Source of the DNA: Pelobium manganitolerans
Lineage (GTDB): Bacteria > Bacteroidota > Bacteroidia > Sphingobacteriales > Sphingobacteriaceae
Assembly: GCF_003609575.1 (NCBI RefSeq)
Contig: NZ_MBTA01000005.1
Coordinates: forward strand, 63,819-127,818
Length of the DNA stretch: 64,000 bases
Reading direction: 5' to 3'
The notes beneath the pieces were generated by a model that was given only the letters and a program-made list of their open reading frames with translations, was not told the DNA's origin and ran no database searches. Positions within the stretch are counted from its first letter, which is position 1. Each line of letters starts with the position of its first letter. The position numbers and the translations under genes are program-made. This document shows positions 61,520-64,000 of the stretch, one piece after another.

Positions 61520-62149
61520 ATGGAAGTTAAAGTATTAGACATCTCAGGTAAAGAAACAGGTGCCAAGGTGCAGCTTTCTGAGGGAATCTTCGGTATTGAA
61601 CCAAATGACCACGCTATTTATTTAGACGTAAAACAGTACCTAGCAAACCAACGCCAAGGAACTCACAAAGCAAAACAACGTAACGAGATTGCCGGTTCAA
61701 CCCGTAAATTGTACAAACAAAAAGGTACAGGCGGTGCACGTGCCGGTAACATCAAATCGCCATTGTTTAACGGTGGTGGTAGAGTTTTTGGCCCGCAACC
61801 GCGCGATTACAGCTTTAAGTTGAACAAAAAGCTGAAAGAGTTGGCGCGTAAATCGGCCTTAACTTACAAAGTAAAAGATAACAGCCTTGTTGTATTAGAA
61901 GACTTCGCTTTTGATACCCCAAAAACTAAAAACTTTGTTAGCCTGCTAAACGCTTTGAATTTTGAAGGCACCAAAACATTGGTAGTATTGCCAGAAGGTA
62001 ATAAAAATGTGTATTTGGCCAGCAAAAACATCCAAAAAGCAAAAGTGGTTACAGCAGATGAGTTAAACACTTACGATGTGTTAAACGCAGTGAAATTAGT
62101 ATTAACTACCGGTTCGGTAAAAACATTGGAGGAGGCATTAGCCAAGTAA
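61520..62149 (+). CDS. rplD: 50S ribosomal protein uL4
   Basis: 209 residues. The exit-tunnel loop [34 protein letters not shown] is intact. Binds 23S rRNA and, in enteric bacteria, its own leader. One base after rplC; contains GGAGG near its end that may serve rplW. Confidence 0.97.
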   Translation: MEVKVLDISGKETGAKVQLSEGIFGIEPNDHAIYLDVKQYLANQRQGTHKAKQRNEIAGSTRKLYKQKGTGGARAGNIKSPLFNGGGRVFGPQPRDYSFKLNKKLKELARKSALTYKVKDNSLVVLEDFAFDTPKTKNFVSLLNALNFEGTKTLVVLPEGNKNVYLASKNIQKAKVVTADELNTYDVLNAVKLVLTTGSVKTLEEALAK

Positions 62150-62150
62150 T

Positions 62151-62441
62151 ATGGAAATCTTAAAAAAACCTGTATTAACAGAAAAAGCTACTTTGTTGAC
62201 CGAGAAACTGAACCGTTATACGTTTGAGTGCGATCACAGAGCTAACAAAATACAAATTGCTGCAGCTGTTGAAGCCATGTACGGTGTAAACGTAGCAGCA
62301 GTAAACACATCAGTAGTAGTAGGTAAATTAAAAACCAGATCTACTAAAGCTGGTATGGTATCAGGTAGGGCCGCTAAATACAAAAAAGCGATCATTACCC
62401 TAAAAGAAGGTGAAGTTATTGACTTTTATAGCAATATTTAA
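62151..62441 (+). CDS. rplW: 50S ribosomal protein uL23
   Basis: 96 residues starting MEILKKPVLTEKATLLTEK, with the conserved YTFECDHRANKIQIAAAVEAMYGV. Lies at the tunnel exit and binds trigger factor and SRP. Confidence 0.97.
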   Translation: MEILKKPVLTEKATLLTEKLNRYTFECDHRANKIQIAAAVEAMYGVNVAAVNTSVVVGKLKTRSTKAGMVSGRAAKYKKAIITLKEGEVIDFYSNI

Positions 62442-62448
62442 TTGAATT

Positions 62449-63273
62449 ATGGGCTTAAGAAAATTTAAACCAGTAACCCCCGGAACCCGTTTCAGAGTAG
62501 GTAACGATTTTTCTGAAATCACTACCAACACGCCTGAGAAATCACTTACAGTGAAAAAAACGCGCTCTGGTGGCCGTAACCATGCTGGTAAAATGACTAT
62601 GCGTTATATCGGTGGGGGACACAAGCAATTGTACCGATTAATAGATTTTAAACGCGATAAAAAAGACATCCCCGCAAAAGTTGCAACAGTAGAGTACGAT
62701 CCAAACCGTACAGCCCACATTGCCCTATTGCATTATGTAGATGGTGAAAAGAGATATATCATCTGCCCTGAAGGTTTAAAAGTTGGACAAACGGTTATTG
62801 CCGGAGAAAACGTAGCTCCAGATCTTGGAAATACCATCTCTTTAGCAAAAATCCCTTTGGGTTCTATTATCCACAACATTGAGTTGAAGCCTGGAAAAGG
62901 TGGCCAAATTGCAAGAAGCGCAGGTTCTTATGCGCAACTGGCAGCCCGTGACGGTAAGTACGCTACCATTAAAATGCCTTCTGGTGAAACTCGTTTAATC
63001 TTAGTTACCTGTACAGCAACTATCGGTACAGTATCTAACTCATCTCATGCAAATGAAGTGTTAGGTAAAGCCGGTAAAAAACGCTGGTTAGGTCGTCGTC
63101 CACGTGTTAGAGGTGTGGCCATGAACCCAGTAGATCACCCAATGGGTGGTGGTGAGGGTAGATCATCAGGTGGTCACCCACGTTCAAGAAAAGGTTTATT
63201 GGCTAAAGGCTTTAAAACCCGCGACAAAAAGAAATACTCAAATCGTTTCATCATTGAGAGGAGGAAGAAATAA
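62449..63273 (+). CDS. rplB: 50S ribosomal protein uL2
   Basis: 274 residues, with [50 protein letters not shown] and the C-terminal [25 protein letters not shown] that holds the conserved His of the catalytic region. The stop overlaps the rpsS start; GAGAGGAGGAA just before acts as a Shine-Dalgarno sequence for rpsS. Confidence 0.97.
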   Translation: MGLRKFKPVTPGTRFRVGNDFSEITTNTPEKSLTVKKTRSGGRNHAGKMTMRYIGGGHKQLYRLIDFKRDKKDIPAKVATVEYDPNRTAHIALLHYVDGEKRYIICPEGLKVGQTVIAGENVAPDLGNTISLAKIPLGSIIHNIELKPGKGGQIARSAGSYAQLAARDGKYATIKMPSGETRLILVTCTATIGTVSNSSHANEVLGKAGKKRWLGRRPRVRGVAMNPVDHPMGGGEGRSSGGHPRSRKGLLAKGFKTRDKKKYSNRFIIERRKK

Positions 63274-63539
63274 TGGCTCGTTCGATTAAAAAAGGACCTT
63301 ATATAGATCATAACGTAGAGAAAAAAGTCTCTACTATGAATGAATCAGGCAAAAAAACCGTAATTAAAACCTGGTCAAGAAGATCAATGATTTCTCCGGA
63401 TTTCGTAGGTCACACTTTCGCAGTGCACAACGGAAACAAGTTTATTCCGGTTTACGTAACTGAAAACATGGTTGGTCATAAACTTGGTGAGTTTGCCCCA
63501 ACCAGAACATTTAGAGGACACGCTGATAAGAAAAAATAA
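63273..63539 (+). CDS. rpsS: 30S ribosomal protein uS19
   Basis: 88 residues starting [19 protein letters not shown], with [23 protein letters not shown] and the C-terminal [19 protein letters not shown]. 30S head protein forming bridge B1a with 50S. Confidence 0.97.
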   Translation: MARSIKKGPYIDHNVEKKVSTMNESGKKTVIKTWSRRSMISPDFVGHTFAVHNGNKFIPVYVTENMVGHKLGEFAPTRTFRGHADKKK

Positions 63540-63546
63540 TTAAGCA

Positions 63547-63909
63547 ATGGAAGCAGTAGCAAAATTAAAGAATTGCCCATCTTCACCTCGTAAAATGAGA
63601 CTGGTTGTAGATCTGATCAGGGGTGAAGCTGTTGAAAAGGCACTTTACATATTAAAATATAGCAACAAAGAGGCAGCAACAAAAGTTGAGAAATTATTGT
63701 TGTCTGCTATCAAAAACTGGGAAACTAAAAATGAGGGTCAACGCCCAGAAGACGCTAAATTGTTTGTGAAAACAGTAATGGTTGACGGTGGTCGCCAGTT
63801 AAAGCGTTTAAGACCAGCACCACAAGGCCGTGGATACAGAATTCGCAAGCGTTCTAACCACGTTACTTTGGTTGTAGATAGTAAGAATGTTGAACCTCAA
63901 ACTAATTAA
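63547..63909 (+). CDS. rplV: 50S ribosomal protein uL22
   Basis: 120 residues, with [25 protein letters not shown] and the tunnel hairpin [28 protein letters not shown]. Lines the exit tunnel beside uL4; the extended hairpin is complete. Confidence 0.97.
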   Translation: MEAVAKLKNCPSSPRKMRLVVDLIRGEAVEKALYILKYSNKEAATKVEKLLLSAIKNWETKNEGQRPEDAKLFVKTVMVDGGRQLKRLRPAPQGRGYRIRKRSNHVTLVVDSKNVEPQTN

Positions 63910-63915
63910 GCAGAA

Positions 63916-64000
63916 ATGGGACAAAAAGCTAATCCAATAGGACTAAGGTTAGGCATCGTAAGAGGATGGGATTCTAACTGGTACGGTGGTAATAAATACG
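63916..64000 (+). CDS. rpsC: 30S ribosomal protein uS3 (5' part)
   Basis: ATG 63916 begins [20 protein letters not shown] and continues NWYGGNKY to the window edge (28 residues), the family-typical N-terminus. It follows rplV in the expected S10-operon order. Confidence 0.95.
   Translation, partial: MGQKANPIGLRLGIVRGWDSNWYGGNKY

Noticed and set aside
1-64000. tRNA, rRNA, prophage or complete insertion sequences
   Set aside because: None found on reading the intergenic regions; gaps are mostly short and contain promoters, terminators or repeats.

Overview
The window is a stretch of chromosome from a member of the Bacteroidetes, most likely Sphingobacteriaceae (Pedobacter-like). The evidence is a PorZ protein with a type IX secretion C-terminal domain next to recO, a DksA-like gene between ileS and lspA, a TonB-dependent receptor, an alpha2-type GlyS, general scarcity of Shine-Dalgarno sequences, and many promoters with the Bacteroidetes -7 box TAnnTTTG, several with TTTG or TTG about 19-20 bases upstream. 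The family-level placement is inference. No rRNA or tRNA gene, CRISPR array or intact insertion sequence was seen.

Layout. 1-6100: end of an unknown gene, then a trehalose/osmotic group (GH15 hydrolase, fused trehalose-6-phosphate synthase/phosphatase, MscS channel) and a nitroreductase under a repeated palindromic operator. 6100-9100: two small genes of unknown role, a peptidoglycan transglycosylase, and the rpsF-rpsR-rplI operon. 9200-14000: a GH130 enzyme facing two GT4 glycosyltransferases, a probable system for making and recycling a glycan or glycoside. 14100-27200: pyrC, dnaX, a BtuF-like protein with a TonB-dependent receptor, a ParDE remnant, a lactonase, an L,D-transpeptidase-like protein, glyS, and two envelope or exported proteins. 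27400-34700: rpsT, radC, an antitoxin with a frameshifted toxin, a VWA protein paired with a ChlI-like AAA+ ATPase, a metallophosphoesterase and a UbiA-like membrane protein. 34800-42700: the ileS-dksA-like-lspA operon, porZ and recO. 42750-43240: two tandem copies of a 246-bp palindrome-rich repeat, the second supplying the C-terminus of an acyltransferase. 43200-50800: acyltransferase, MsbA-like exporter, trhO, an esterase and envelope lipoproteins. 51150-58900: nuoHIJKLMN without nuoA-G. 58990-59610: an MNT/HEPN pair whose toxin is frameshifted. 59610-60900: 1.3 kb without genes, carrying several tandem arrays with 10-, 11- and 20-bp periods. 60900-64000: an S10-type ribosomal operon starting at rplC rather than rpsJ.

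Three points stand out. All three toxin-antitoxin loci have a broken toxin, although every long gene in the window reads open, so real inactivation is more likely than sequencing error. The gene-free 1.3 kb lies between an isolated nuoH-N and an S10 operon without rpsJ, which looks like a rearrangement junction. Repeats with helical spacing (20 bp before the nitroreductase, 31 bp before mscS) look like operators. No wholly new system is proven; the best candidates are the ChlI-like AAA+/VWA pair and the GH130/GT4/GT4 locus.
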